Source: Treponema sp.
GTDB taxonomy: Bacteria > Spirochaetota > Spirochaetia > Treponematales > Breznakiellaceae
Length of the DNA: 64,000 nt
Reading direction: 5' to 3'
Assembly (NCBI GenBank): GCA_009777535.1
Contig: WRLP01000011.1
Coordinates: 1 to 64,000 of the forward strand
In this document: positions 25,077 to 33,443 of the stretch, piece after piece
Layout of the letters: each line of letters starts with the position of its first letter
Numbering within the stretch: position 1 is the first letter of the stretch
Made by a program: the position numbers and the translations under genes
Notes under the pieces: model-generated
The model's input: the letters and a program-made list of their open reading frames with translations, nothing else
Told to the model about the DNA's origin: nothing
The model's database searches: none

Positions 25077-26723
25077 ATGGAATTTAAAGAGCTTAAACTT
25101 CATCCGGATTTGCATCGCGGCATAGATGAGGCCGGATACCGTGTTTGTATGCCGGTTCAGGAACAGGTTTTGGGTAAGGCCTTCGGCGGGCAGGATATGT
25201 ATGTTCAGTCCCAGACCGGAACGGGGAAAACCGCCGCCTTTCTTATAGTGATATTCCAGCGCCTGCTGGCAGAAGAAAATTTGCACGGGAAAAAGGCGCT
25301 GATTATGGCCCCGACAAGGGAACTGGCCGTTCAGATAGAAGACGAAGCGAAAATGCTGGGCAAATATCTTCCCTTTAAGACCGGCAGTTTTTACGGCGGC
25401 GTTGGATACACCCAGCAGTATCAGCTTTTAAGGGATAATGTTCAGATTCTTGTGGGCACTCCGGGCAGGGTACTGGACTTAAATAAATCCGGGCGCATGA
25501 ACCTGATGGAGATTGCCTTTCTGGTACTGGACGAAGCAGACAGAATGTTTGATATGGGGTTTTACCCCGACCTGCGAAAGTTGATAAAGGTAGTACCCCA
25601 GGCAGATCGCCGGCAGACCATGCTGTTCAGCGCCACGTTGAATGCCCGTGTAAAAAATCTGGCGTGGGAATACACCCGCACTCCTGTCGAAATCGAGATT
25701 GAGCCGGAAACGGTAACAGTCGATGAGGTAACGCAGGTTCTCTATCACGTTCCGTCTAATGAAAAAATGCGGCTTTTGCTGGGAATACTGGAGCGGGAAC
25801 AGCCGGCAAGCGCGATTATTTTTTGCAATACAAAGCGGCACACCGAAATTGTCGCAAAACGGCTGCGCGTTAACGGGCACACCTGCGAATTTATCATCGG
25901 TGATCTGCCCCAGGTTAAGCGGCTTAAAGTGATTGATGATGTTAAATCGGGCAAAATAAAACTGCTTGTCGCAACCGATGTCGCCGCGCGCGGACTCGAT
26001 ATTGATAATCTTGCGATGGTTGTTAATTTCGACCTTCCCGTCGAAGAAGAAAACTATGTGCACCGCATAGGCAGAACCGCCCGCGCCGGAAAAACAGGCA
26101 GGGCAATTACCCTGGCCAGCGAAAAAGATGTATACGAGCTTCCCGCCATTGAGCGGTATATTGGCAAGAAGATTCCGTCTGAAATTGCGGGTAACGATCT
26201 TCAGACCGATGATAAAAGCGCCAAAATGGATATCCGCACTGACTTTTATGAAGACCGGCGCGAGGATCGCGGCGGTGCCAGGGGCAGAAAAACGCACACC
26301 GGCGGCGAAGGCGGCAAAGGCCGCGGCGGCAGGCAGGGCGATACACGCAAGGGTACCGGACGGCGTGAAAAATTACGCGCAAATGACGGCGGTTCCGGCA
26401 GGGGCGTTACGCAAACAGCCGCCAAATTCGAACAGCCTTCCGGTACAGGGGATCTTTCCGGGCTTTCTATGGAAGAGAGAATGGCCATGTACAGGCGCAA
26501 GTATGCCGGAAAACAGGACGAAAAATCCGAAGGCCGCCAGGGAGAAACGAAACACAAAGGCAAAGAGCGCACAAACCGCAGGCGGCAAAAAACCAAGCAG
26601 GGCGAAAAATCCGGCGGCGGCAGGAAAGGTGGCGGCGAAGCCGCACAGACCACGGCTGCGCAGGGCCGGCCGGAAAAAAAGGGATTTATTTCAAAACTGC
26701 TGGGGCTGTTCGGGAAGAAGTAA
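25077..26723 (+). CDS. DEAD-box ATP-dependent RNA helicase
   Basis: A 548-residue protein. The helicase core covers about 1-375 with motif Q (PVQEQVLG), I (SQTGTGKT), Ia (PTRELAVQ), II (LDEADRMFD), III (SATL), IV (AIIFCNTKRHTE), V (ATDVAARGLDI) and VI (HRIGRTARAG). A basic, low-complexity tail of about 170 residues rich in G, R, K and E follows, ending KKGFISKLLGLFGKK. The core matches the RhlE/RhlB/CsdA group, which remodels RNA in ribosome assembly or decay. The tail probably binds RNA. No ribosome site is obvious at the ATG at 25077. It diverges from eno. Confidence 0.94.
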   Translation: MEFKELKLHPDLHRGIDEAGYRVCMPVQEQVLGKAFGGQDMYVQSQTGTGKTAAFLIVIFQRLLAEENLHGKKALIMAPTRELAVQIEDEAKMLGKYLPFKTGSFYGGVGYTQQYQLLRDNVQILVGTPGRVLDLNKSGRMNLMEIAFLVLDEADRMFDMGFYPDLRKLIKVVPQADRRQTMLFSATLNARVKNLAWEYTRTPVEIEIEPETVTVDEVTQVLYHVPSNEKMRLLLGILEREQPASAIIFCNTKRHTEIVAKRLRVNGHTCEFIIGDLPQVKRLKVIDDVKSGKIKLLVATDVAARGLDIDNLAMVVNFDLPVEEENYVHRIGRTARAGKTGRAITLASEKDVYELPAIERYIGKKIPSEIAGNDLQTDDKSAKMDIRTDFYEDRREDRGGARGRKTHTGGEGGKGRGGRQGDTRKGTGRREKLRANDGGSGRGVTQTAAKFEQPSGTGDLSGLSMEERMAMYRRKYAGKQDEKSEGRQGETKHKGKERTNRRRQKTKQGEKSGGGRKGGGEAAQTTAAQGRPEKKGFISKLLGLFGKK

Positions 26724-26755
26724 AAAAAACCGGCGCTTGAGTGCAGGCGCCGGTT
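26722..26755 (-). terminator. rho-independent terminator of the lipoprotein gene
   Basis: On the minus strand AACCGGCGC (26755-26747), a 10-nt loop and GCGCCGGTT (26736-26728) are followed by a run of T (26729-26722). It lies 22 nt past the stop of the lipoprotein gene and touches the helicase stop codon. Confidence 0.85.
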
Positions 26756-26777
26756 GATCTACATTCTATCCAGGAAA

Positions 26778-28232
26778 CTAAAATGAAAATGAAAATGTCG
26801 AGTATTCAGCGTCAAGGACAACCTTTTGATTGCTGCCCGTTTTAGACATTTCCAGATTAACCTCTCTGCCGATAAATGACATGCCTGACTGATTTTCATA
26901 CTCAAACCTATCCTGCCTCATACTGGAACTATCCCTGTTAGTATGATCAAATTTCGGATTATTCATGCCCTTGATTTGGTTCAGCAAATTCTCGTATGCA
27001 GCATTGCCGCCGCCAAATATTTCGATTGTAATTCCCTCTGCCTGAGCTAATCCGCCAAAATCCCCGCTAAAATCTACCAGGAGAACCTCCACCGTTGTCC
27101 CGCCGGGCTGTGTCAGGCCGGAAAGGCCGAAACGGCTCAATACATTGTTGGCCGGCCAACTGTAGGTTACATCGGGATCATAACTCTTGTTGACAATGGT
27201 AATAGCCAGATGGTTGCTGGGGTAATTATTGTACGCGCTTGTTCCCGAAGTAAACATTTCCAAAACAAAATCTTTTCCATCGTATTCAAATTCCAGCCCA
27301 TATTCATAAAACCCGGAGCTTCCGCTGCTTGATGTTCCGTTCGTATAGCCGTTTTTGACTATTTCGCTGACGATGTGGTCAAAGGCGGGCTTTCCCGCAT
27401 CATACAGTCCGGCGCTCAGCATATTGGAGGCCGCGTTGTAGTAGGATTGATACCCCTGCGGCCTTTCTATTCCCTGCGGAAAACCGAAATTCTGCCACAC
27501 GCTTGCCGCCGGCCACCCTGTTGTGCCTCCCTCGATGGGAGGGGTCTTTTCCTCCACTACCTGCACTGTGTATGTTTTAGTATTCCCGTTTTCTGCTGTA
27601 ACGGTAACCGAAAAACTCCCCGACAAAAGCGGTTGCAGATTCGTAGGATTTGGATGCTCGCAGCCCTTCCCCGTATGCGTTATTTGCAAAGTTATTTCGG
27701 CGGAAGCATTATTGTATACCGCTGCCGGTACGGAAACGGTAATAACAGTTCCCTGAATGTCGCCGCTGTAATTATTCGTGCCTATTTTCAATATAAAACC
27801 GGCTATTTCGCAGCGGCTGGTGTCTATCACAATCGCATCAGGCTCTCTTGTTACGGTCTCGTTGGCTTCGATTGAGATTCCCGTTATTGTTTCAACGCCC
27901 AGCGCATTTTCCGGATCTTCCTTGTTTACCACCTTTATGGCAACATCCCAGGTTCCGGCGGCAAGCGCAACGGTAACAGACGACGTGCCGGGATTGGCAG
28001 TTTTCTTTACGGCCTTTTGTCCCGGGCTGGTACATTCAATCTCGTACTGCAAGTTACCCCTGAAAGAAGGGGAAAAGCCGCTTACCAGGGATTCGCTTTT
28101 GGAAAGATCGATAACCAGTGTTCCAAGGTCGTTGGGGCCGCCCCCTCCCCCGCCTCCGGCGCAGGAAAGGAACAGCGCTCCAATAGCAAAAATGGCCGCC
28201 GCAATCTTAATAATACCGTTAAATTTATTCAT
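26778..28232 (-). CDS. lipoprotein with cadherin-like domain (paralogue A)
   Basis: A 484-residue lipoprotein (signal ends ALFLSC, lipidation at Cys24; a run of glycines follows). Residues about 30-150 hold a beta domain (GTLVIDLSKSESLV, TWDVAIKVVNKEDPEN). About 150-235 is an Ig/cadherin-like domain (ILKIGTNNYSGDIQGTVITV, GNTKTYTVQV) of the DUF5018 sort. The C-terminal half has WPAASVWQNFGFPQGIERP and a repeated WPANNVLSRFGLSGLTQP. It is 80-90% similar in layout to the gene at 31785-33233. Surface-exposed lipoprotein of unknown function, ended by a strong terminator. Confidence 0.88.
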   Translation of the reverse strand: MNKFNGIIKIAAAIFAIGALFLSCAGGGGGGGPNDLGTLVIDLSKSESLVSGFSPSFRGNLQYEIECTSPGQKAVKKTANPGTSSVTVALAAGTWDVAIKVVNKEDPENALGVETITGISIEANETVTREPDAIVIDTSRCEIAGFILKIGTNNYSGDIQGTVITVSVPAAVYNNASAEITLQITHTGKGCEHPNPTNLQPLLSGSFSVTVTAENGNTKTYTVQVVEEKTPPIEGGTTGWPAASVWQNFGFPQGIERPQGYQSYYNAASNMLSAGLYDAGKPAFDHIVSEIVKNGYTNGTSSSGSSGFYEYGLEFEYDGKDFVLEMFTSGTSAYNNYPSNHLAITIVNKSYDPDVTYSWPANNVLSRFGLSGLTQPGGTTVEVLLVDFSGDFGGLAQAEGITIEIFGGGNAAYENLLNQIKGMNNPKFDHTNRDSSSMRQDRFEYENQSGMSFIGREVNLEMSKTGSNQKVVLDAEYSTFSFSF

Positions 28233-28286
28233 CTTTTTCTCCTTTGTTTGTTATGGGCAAACGCCCTTCTTTATTTACCTTTTGAA

Positions 28287-30248
28287 TTATTCCCATCTTA
28301 CAAGCCGGAAGCCGACATCATTGAAAATTAAGTATGGCGGACGGTGGTATCTTGAAGCTGAGCGAATACCTTCCCCGGTAGCGTTAAAGCCGCCGCCGCG
28401 AAGAACGCGGTTTCCGGCTGACCCACCAAAGTCGCTCAGGCGAAGGCCAGCCGGGTCTTCATTACCAACAGCCGCATCATTAGTCCTTGTTCGAAAGCTT
28501 TCAGTATAATTAGTGGAATCCGAATTCAAGTTCCAACACCATTCACGTACATTCCCGTGCATATCGTATAATCCATAATTATTCGGTTCATAATTTTTTA
28601 TAGCAGGCGTTGTCCTGCCAAGAAATGTCCACGAAGCATCATCATATTCTCCGCCCGGGAGGGCATAGGGACGGCGGCCGTCAAAGTTAGCCATACTGCC
28701 TGTAATACTTGTCCCGCCGCCAATCGAAAAGGGCACTGTCGCCGTCTGTGTTGCCTTGCCCGGATAATCCCCCCGGCAGGCATATTCCCATTCAGCCTCG
28801 GTTGGGAGCCTGTAGCCATTGGCGTTCCAGTCAACTGCAACGTCTGCACTATTTATGTATGTAACACCATCTGATGATGTTATCACAGCAATATCGTCTA
28901 TCGTATAGACAGGGGTCAGCCCTTCTAAAAGGCTTAACTGATTACAATAGTATACAGCATCATACCAGCTAACCCGTTCCACCGGCAACGCAAAGTTGGT
29001 TTTAAAGAAACTGGGATCATCACTCCCAACCGGTGTCACGCGCTGGTACTCGAACCGGCTTACAGGATAAATTCTCATGTAGTAGCCCCTGGTAAGCGTA
29101 ACAGGATGTTGAGTTTCAGAGGAATTAGAAGGTCTGGGTTCACTACTGGGACTGCCAATCACAAAGCTGCCGGCAGGTATCCACACCATGTCATAGGGGC
29201 ATACCCTTAGTTCCACATCCCTGTAAATTGCCGGGCCGCCGGCATAGTTAGCGGCATCGCTCAGGGTAAATGTTACATTATGATTCCGCAAACCTATATA
29301 GCCTGGATCGCCTACCGGGGCGCTGGGATTAGTCCATGTAAATGTTCCGGGAGTGCCGGCGCCGTTGTCGGAGGGAAGTGTTACATCAGACAGAGACCGC
29401 CCTTCTTCCGACTGCAGGCCGGCAGGCCAGTTGATGATCGGGGTGGCTTTGCTGATAATAAATTGAGCGGTTTTTTCACCAGTGTAGTTACCCGTTACTG
29501 CCCCCAAAATGGTAACGGTTGCCACTCCGGCGTTTAGATTGTTGCTGTAATGTACCGTGTAGTCAGATGATGCAATCAGCGCGTCACGGTCGGCTACCGC
29601 CGGTACCGGTGTATGATAGCCCCGGTTGTAGACAAATACCCCGTTAACTGTAACCGTTATACTCGTATTGGAAAGGCTGCGCCTGTTCACCGTAACAGCG
29701 GCAGTATGAGTCAGGGCTTTGTATTTGCCAGTATCATCCGGTGTAAAGGTAATGCTGAATCCGCTGTTTGTGACAGCGGGAATGATTGTACCGTCGGTCC
29801 ACGCAAATCTGCCTTCTACCAAAGCTTCACCGCCCGTCAATGTTACTGTGGAAAGTGCAGCGCCGTAATTTATGGTATTCTGGGCTGTGGGCCAGGTTTT
29901 TACCGGATCATAAAACCAAACAGCATAAAGCGTGATTGATTTACCGGTATCTGCAAGGTCTTGTACCTTCCCGCCATCCATGATTTCCGCTTCGCCGTCC
30001 TTATCAAAAGCCCAGCCGGCAAAAAAGCAGCCATCATTTTCAAACTCGTTGACCCGCAGGGTTTCCAATTCACCGCTTGTAAAGACGGAATTATCCATGT
30101 CCCCCTCGCCGCCATTGGCATCGTAGATCACTGTGTAAGTTTCTGCGGTAGATCCCCCGCCCCCTCCTCCGGAATCGGGACAGCCGGAGAAAAAGTAAAA
30201 GGTAAAAAGTAATAGCGAACAAACTAAAAGTGTGTTTTTGTTTTTCAT
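28287..30248 (-). CDS. multidomain lipoprotein with formylglycine-generating-enzyme-like domain
   Basis: A 653-residue lipoprotein (signal ends FYFFSGC, Cys23). Residues about 38-112 are an InlB/Listeria-Bacteroides repeat (YDANGGEGDMDNS, GWAFDKDGEAE, ITLYAVW). About 115-350 are two or three MBG-like beta domains. From about 355 comes a FGE-sulfatase/SUMF1-type fold: MVWIPAGSFVIGSPSSE, YYMRIYPVSRFEYQ, YRLPTEAEWEYACRG, YGLYDMHGNVREWCWN, RVLRGGGFN, NDVGFRLVR. Known enzymes of this fold oxidise a sulfatase Cys; many bacterial relatives are binding proteins, so catalysis is not assumed. The signal-peptide core is encoded by a polypyrimidine repeat also seen elsewhere in the window. Confidence 0.9.
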   Translation of the reverse strand: MKNKNTLLVCSLLLFTFYFFSGCPDSGGGGGGSTAETYTVIYDANGGEGDMDNSVFTSGELETLRVNEFENDGCFFAGWAFDKDGEAEIMDGGKVQDLADTGKSITLYAVWFYDPVKTWPTAQNTINYGAALSTVTLTGGEALVEGRFAWTDGTIIPAVTNSGFSITFTPDDTGKYKALTHTAAVTVNRRSLSNTSITVTVNGVFVYNRGYHTPVPAVADRDALIASSDYTVHYSNNLNAGVATVTILGAVTGNYTGEKTAQFIISKATPIINWPAGLQSEEGRSLSDVTLPSDNGAGTPGTFTWTNPSAPVGDPGYIGLRNHNVTFTLSDAANYAGGPAIYRDVELRVCPYDMVWIPAGSFVIGSPSSEPRPSNSSETQHPVTLTRGYYMRIYPVSRFEYQRVTPVGSDDPSFFKTNFALPVERVSWYDAVYYCNQLSLLEGLTPVYTIDDIAVITSSDGVTYINSADVAVDWNANGYRLPTEAEWEYACRGDYPGKATQTATVPFSIGGGTSITGSMANFDGRRPYALPGGEYDDASWTFLGRTTPAIKNYEPNNYGLYDMHGNVREWCWNLNSDSTNYTESFRTRTNDAAVGNEDPAGLRLSDFGGSAGNRVLRGGGFNATGEGIRSASRYHRPPYLIFNDVGFRLVRWE

Positions 30249-30253
30249 AAATC

Positions 30254-30337
30254 AACCTCTTTTTAGGCCGCGTAAGCGGCCAATAAATCAAGCGACAGCG
30301 CAACGCGCTGGCGAAACCTCTCTTTAGGCCGCGTGAG
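30254..30337. repeat. direct repeat with GTAA-loop hairpin
   Basis: AACCTCTNTTTAGGCCGCGT occurs at 30254-30273 and 30315-30334. In the first copy GGCCGC-GTAA-GCGGCC (30266-30281) is a perfect hairpin closed by a GNRA-type loop. It lies just upstream of the lipoprotein start on the minus strand. Confidence 0.55.
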
Positions 30338-30556
30338 TAATTTGGGATATTTCGAAAACGATAAAACCACTATACATATATATAGTAGACGAGGCAAAAA
30401 CCGTACCAAGTTCCACGTTTTCAGAAAAATTAGTGTGAATATATTTGATGTTTTTCCGGTTTCTAACCATACGTATTAGGTAATATACCACATTATTTAT
30501 AATTTGTCAGGATTTTCACGCCGCTTGCTCCTTTTTTGAACAAATAAACTGCAAGC

Positions 30557-30584
30557 GTCTAAATTTAGACACCCGGTGTATAAT
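30557..30584 (+). promoter_or_regulatory. 14-nt perfect palindrome and -10 box of the EFR1-type gene
   Basis: GTCTAAATTTAGAC (30557-30570) is a perfect dyad. Nine nt on lies TATAAT (30579-30584). The dyad covers the -35 zone, where no consensus -35 is seen, so it may be an operator or activator site. The cognate regulator is not in the neighbourhood. The leader to the ATG at 30695 is about 105 nt. Confidence 0.5.
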
Positions 30585-30694
30585 TGGTCATTGGATTTAC
30601 ACCAAATTAAAATATAATGCACATATGTACAAAAGTCAACACATGTTTTGAAACATTGTGCAGGCGGGACATTATTTTTTTAAAGGAGATCGCT

Positions 30695-31468
30695 ATGGAA
30701 AATATCGTGTTTTATTTTTCAGGAACAGGGAACTGTTTAAAGGCTGCCAAAGATATATCCAAAGAGCTGGCGAATTGTGACATTAGATCTATGGCCAAAC
30801 CATTCGATTTCACAAAACAATATGACAGTATTGGTTTTGTTTATCCTACATATTTTTACGGCCTGCCCAAAAGGGTGATTGAATTTATAAAAAATATCAA
30901 CCTGGAAGATAACAAAAAAGCATATTTTTATGCAGTAACAGTTCATGGCGGCTTTGCCGGTAATGCGCCCTATCAATTATATGAATTACTGTTAAAACAG
31001 CACGGTATAAAGCTGGCTTACATTAAAACTTTAAAGATGTTTCAAAATTATGTGATTATGTTTGAAATGAGTAAAAAAGCGGATTTAATAACGAAAAAAT
31101 CGAACAGGGCCATTATCCCAATAATAAATTCAATTAAAGCAAAAAAGAGCAATCGTGTAAACAAATTAACAAAAATAATGGCAAAATCCAACAGGGATTT
31201 TTTGGAAAAAGTTTCAACTATGGATAAGGATTATTCAGTTAATAATAACTGCACGGGATGTACAATATGTGAAAAAGTATGCCCGGTGAAAAACATTGAA
31301 ATGATAAATAACAAACCGGAATTCAGGCATCACTGTGAAAACTGTCTTGCCTGCATTCATTACTGCCCCCAAAGAGCAATAAACTATAAAAATGTTACAC
31401 AAAACAGAAAAAGATATACAAACCCGGAAATAAGTTACAGGGAATTAGCTGAATTTAATAATAAATAG
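30695..31468 (+). CDS. EFR1-type flavodoxin/ferredoxin fusion protein
   Basis: A 257-residue protein. The N-terminal half is a flavodoxin-like fold (VFYFSGTGNCLKAAKDISKE phosphate-binding loop, FVYPTYFYGLPKRV, AVTVHGGFAGNAPYQL). The C-terminal part has two 4Fe-4S motifs, CTGCTICEKVCP and CENCLACIHYCP. This is the layout of the EFR1 family, soluble electron carriers of anaerobes with unknown partners. The start is the ATG at 30695, 8 nt after AAAGGAG. The gene is much more AT-rich than its flanks and sits inside a duplicated lipoprotein block, which suggests later insertion. Confidence 0.92.
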   Translation: MENIVFYFSGTGNCLKAAKDISKELANCDIRSMAKPFDFTKQYDSIGFVYPTYFYGLPKRVIEFIKNINLEDNKKAYFYAVTVHGGFAGNAPYQLYELLLKQHGIKLAYIKTLKMFQNYVIMFEMSKKADLITKKSNRAIIPIINSIKAKKSNRVNKLTKIMAKSNRDFLEKVSTMDKDYSVNNNCTGCTICEKVCPVKNIEMINNKPEFRHHCENCLACIHYCPQRAINYKNVTQNRKRYTNPEISYRELAEFNNK

Positions 31469-31474
31469 TGATCT

Positions 31475-31740
31475 ATATCCCCAACCCCCTACGCAGGCGT
31501 TTCACTGCTGCGGGCATCATTGTACCGTCCGCTTTGAGGGTATTCCCTGACAAGGCGACGGTAGTAGTCCAGCGCCAAAAGAATGTCTCTGCTTGAGGTG
31601 TTGGCTTCATCGCTTCCCGACGGGCAGAACAACCTGAACTGATCCAGCACAGAAATTGCCGCAGTTATCCTGCCCTCATCAAAAAATTCCCTGGCTGTCC
31701 GCAGATAATCTTCGGGCGGGGAAACTGCCGGCGAAACCTC
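31475..31740 (-). pseudogene. degenerate copy of the 3' end of the lipoprotein gene at 33444-35024
   Basis: The segment aligns almost continuously with 33424-33780, which covers the last ~110 codons and 3' flank of the Pro/Glu-rich lipoprotein gene. Shared blocks include GGGCATCATTRTACCGTCCG, AGGATGTCCCTGCTTG-like, TTCATCGCTTCCCGACGGG, CCCTCATCAAAAAATTCCCT and GGCGAAACCTCCGGCG. It has several deletions against the intact gene, for example the stretch at about 33457-33494, the DNA for the WLYGQFYEA segment and a stretch near 33725-33765. No start is present and the frame is broken. It lies just past the stop of the paralogue at 31785, as expected from tandem duplication. Confidence 0.85.
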
Positions 31741-31784
31741 CGGCGCTTGTCCAGGCGCCGGCTATTCCGCATTCTATCCCTAAA

Positions 31785-33233
31785 CTAGGGATTAAATGCT
31801 CCGCCTACATAATTTGCAATAAGCGTAATTTTGCCGCCAGATAGGGGCATTCCCATTGTTATATTTCTCACAAGAATTGTTGTACCTGATTTGCTTTCAA
31901 ATTCAAATTCATCACTACGGTTGCGGGAGCTATCCCGATTGGTATGATCGAATTTTGGGTTATTCATATCCACTATTTGGTACAAAAGATTGTCATATTC
32001 GGTATCGTTACCGTCAGGAATTTCAATTGTGATAAACTCTCCCTGGGAACCAACAATATCAGTCCCAGTATAGGTATAGGGTTTAGGGCCGCCTACTTCG
32101 ACTGTTGTTCCGTCAGGCTGCAACAGACCGGAAAGGCCGAAGCGGCTTAATACGGTATTGGACGGCCAATAATTGCTGAAATCGGGGTCATAGCTCTTGT
32201 TCAAAATGGTCAGAACCAAGTGGTTACTGGGGTAATTATTATATGGGCTTGTTCCCGAAGTAATTATTGATAAAATAAAATCTTTTCCATCATATTTAAA
32301 CTCAATCGTATACTCATTAAACCCGTCTGCGCCTCCACCGGTCGACACACCGGATGTATAACCGTTTTTAACTATTTCGCTGATAATAAGGTCAAAGGCG
32401 GGCTTTCCCGCGTCATACAGCCCGGCGTTCAGCATATTTTCGGACACACTATAATAAGACTGAAACCCGGCTGGGATTTCTATTCCTTGCGGAAAACCAA
32501 AACTTTGCCACACACCAACAGCTGGCCAATCTGTTGTACCTCCGGCATTTTCTCCCGTAACCTGCACTGTGTATGTTTTTTTAGCACCGTCTTGCGCTGC
32601 TACGACAATGGAATAATTCCCCGACAAAAATGATTGCAGGGGTGTGTCATTGGCAGGTGCGTAGCTTGCACCCGTATGCGTTATCTGCAAAGACACTGCG
32701 GCTGAAACATTGCCGTATACCTCTGATGGCACGGAAACAACAATTGTTGTCCCCTGGATGTCACCATCGTAACTATTTTCGCCAATTTTAAATACAAATA
32801 CGATAATCTCGCAGCGGCTGGTGTCCATAACAATCGCATCAGGCACTTCTGTTACGGTCAAGTTCGCTCTGATCGATATTCCAGGAATTGTTTCAACGCC
32901 CAGCGGATCTTCCGGATCCTCCTTGTTTACTACCTTTATGGCCACATCCCAGGTTCCGGCAGTAAGAAGAATAGAAACGGGATCCGTACCGGGATAGGCT
33001 GTTTCCTTTACGGCGCTTAATCCCGGGCTTGTGCATTCAATTTCATATTGCAAATTATTTCTGAAAGATGCGGAAAAGTTATTTACAAGGGATTCGCTGT
33101 TAGACAGATCTATAATGAGTGTTCCAGGGGCGCTGGACCCGCCCCCGTCTTCGCCATCAGCGCAGGATAGGAACAGTATTCCTATCATAAGAATGACTAT
33201 CGAAATTTTTACTATAAAGTTAAATGTTTTCAT
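31785..33233 (-). CDS. lipoprotein with cadherin-like domain (paralogue B)
   Basis: A 482-residue lipoprotein (signal ends GILFLSC, Cys24). It is collinear with the paralogue at 26778-28232: GTLIIDLSNSESLVNNFS, TWDVAIKVVNKEDPED, FKIGENSYDGDIQGTTI, a WPAVGVWQSFGFPQGIEIP segment and WPSNTVLSRFGLSGLLQP. Differences cluster in the C-terminal third, where this copy has a PYTYTGTDIVGSQGE insertion. A 7-bp hairpin (31740-31761) follows the stop, related to the terminator of the other copy but without a T-tract. Function unknown, surface lipoprotein inferred. Confidence 0.88.
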   Translation of the reverse strand: MKTFNFIVKISIVILMIGILFLSCADGEDGGGSSAPGTLIIDLSNSESLVNNFSASFRNNLQYEIECTSPGLSAVKETAYPGTDPVSILLTAGTWDVAIKVVNKEDPEDPLGVETIPGISIRANLTVTEVPDAIVMDTSRCEIIVFVFKIGENSYDGDIQGTTIVVSVPSEVYGNVSAAVSLQITHTGASYAPANDTPLQSFLSGNYSIVVAAQDGAKKTYTVQVTGENAGGTTDWPAVGVWQSFGFPQGIEIPAGFQSYYSVSENMLNAGLYDAGKPAFDLIISEIVKNGYTSGVSTGGGADGFNEYTIEFKYDGKDFILSIITSGTSPYNNYPSNHLVLTILNKSYDPDFSNYWPSNTVLSRFGLSGLLQPDGTTVEVGGPKPYTYTGTDIVGSQGEFITIEIPDGNDTEYDNLLYQIVDMNNPKFDHTNRDSSRNRSDEFEFESKSGTTILVRNITMGMPLSGGKITLIANYVGGAFNP

Positions 33234-33443
33234 CTTTTTCTCCTTGGTTGATGGTAAATACCCTTTTCTGCTAACCTTTTAATATATTGTATTACTCCCC
33301 CCTGCCAGGCCGAAACCCTACCCTAACATTAATGTAAGTTTTAGAATTTTTTCCGGTTTTTTATCTGTATTGGACAGTATAACACATTATTTTTAATTTT
33401 TCAGGCTTTTCGCGCCACATTCCCCATCCCCCACGCAGGCGTT

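Larger units (their letters stand above)
30249..30694. other. divergent intergenic region
   Basis: This 446-bp gap separates the FGE-like lipoprotein gene (minus) and the EFR1-type gene (plus). The left third has a direct repeat (30254-30337). About 30440-30530 is similar to the leader of the lipoprotein gene at 31785-33233 (33340-33420), sharing TTTTTCCGGTTT, ATAcCACATTATTT and TCAGG-TTTTC-CGCC. The right part holds a dyad and promoter listed separately. No gene seen. Confidence 0.65.

Noticed and set aside
25479-26297. Long open frame opposite the DEAD-box helicase
   Set aside because: Antisense to conserved helicase motifs; composition is a shadow of the real gene.
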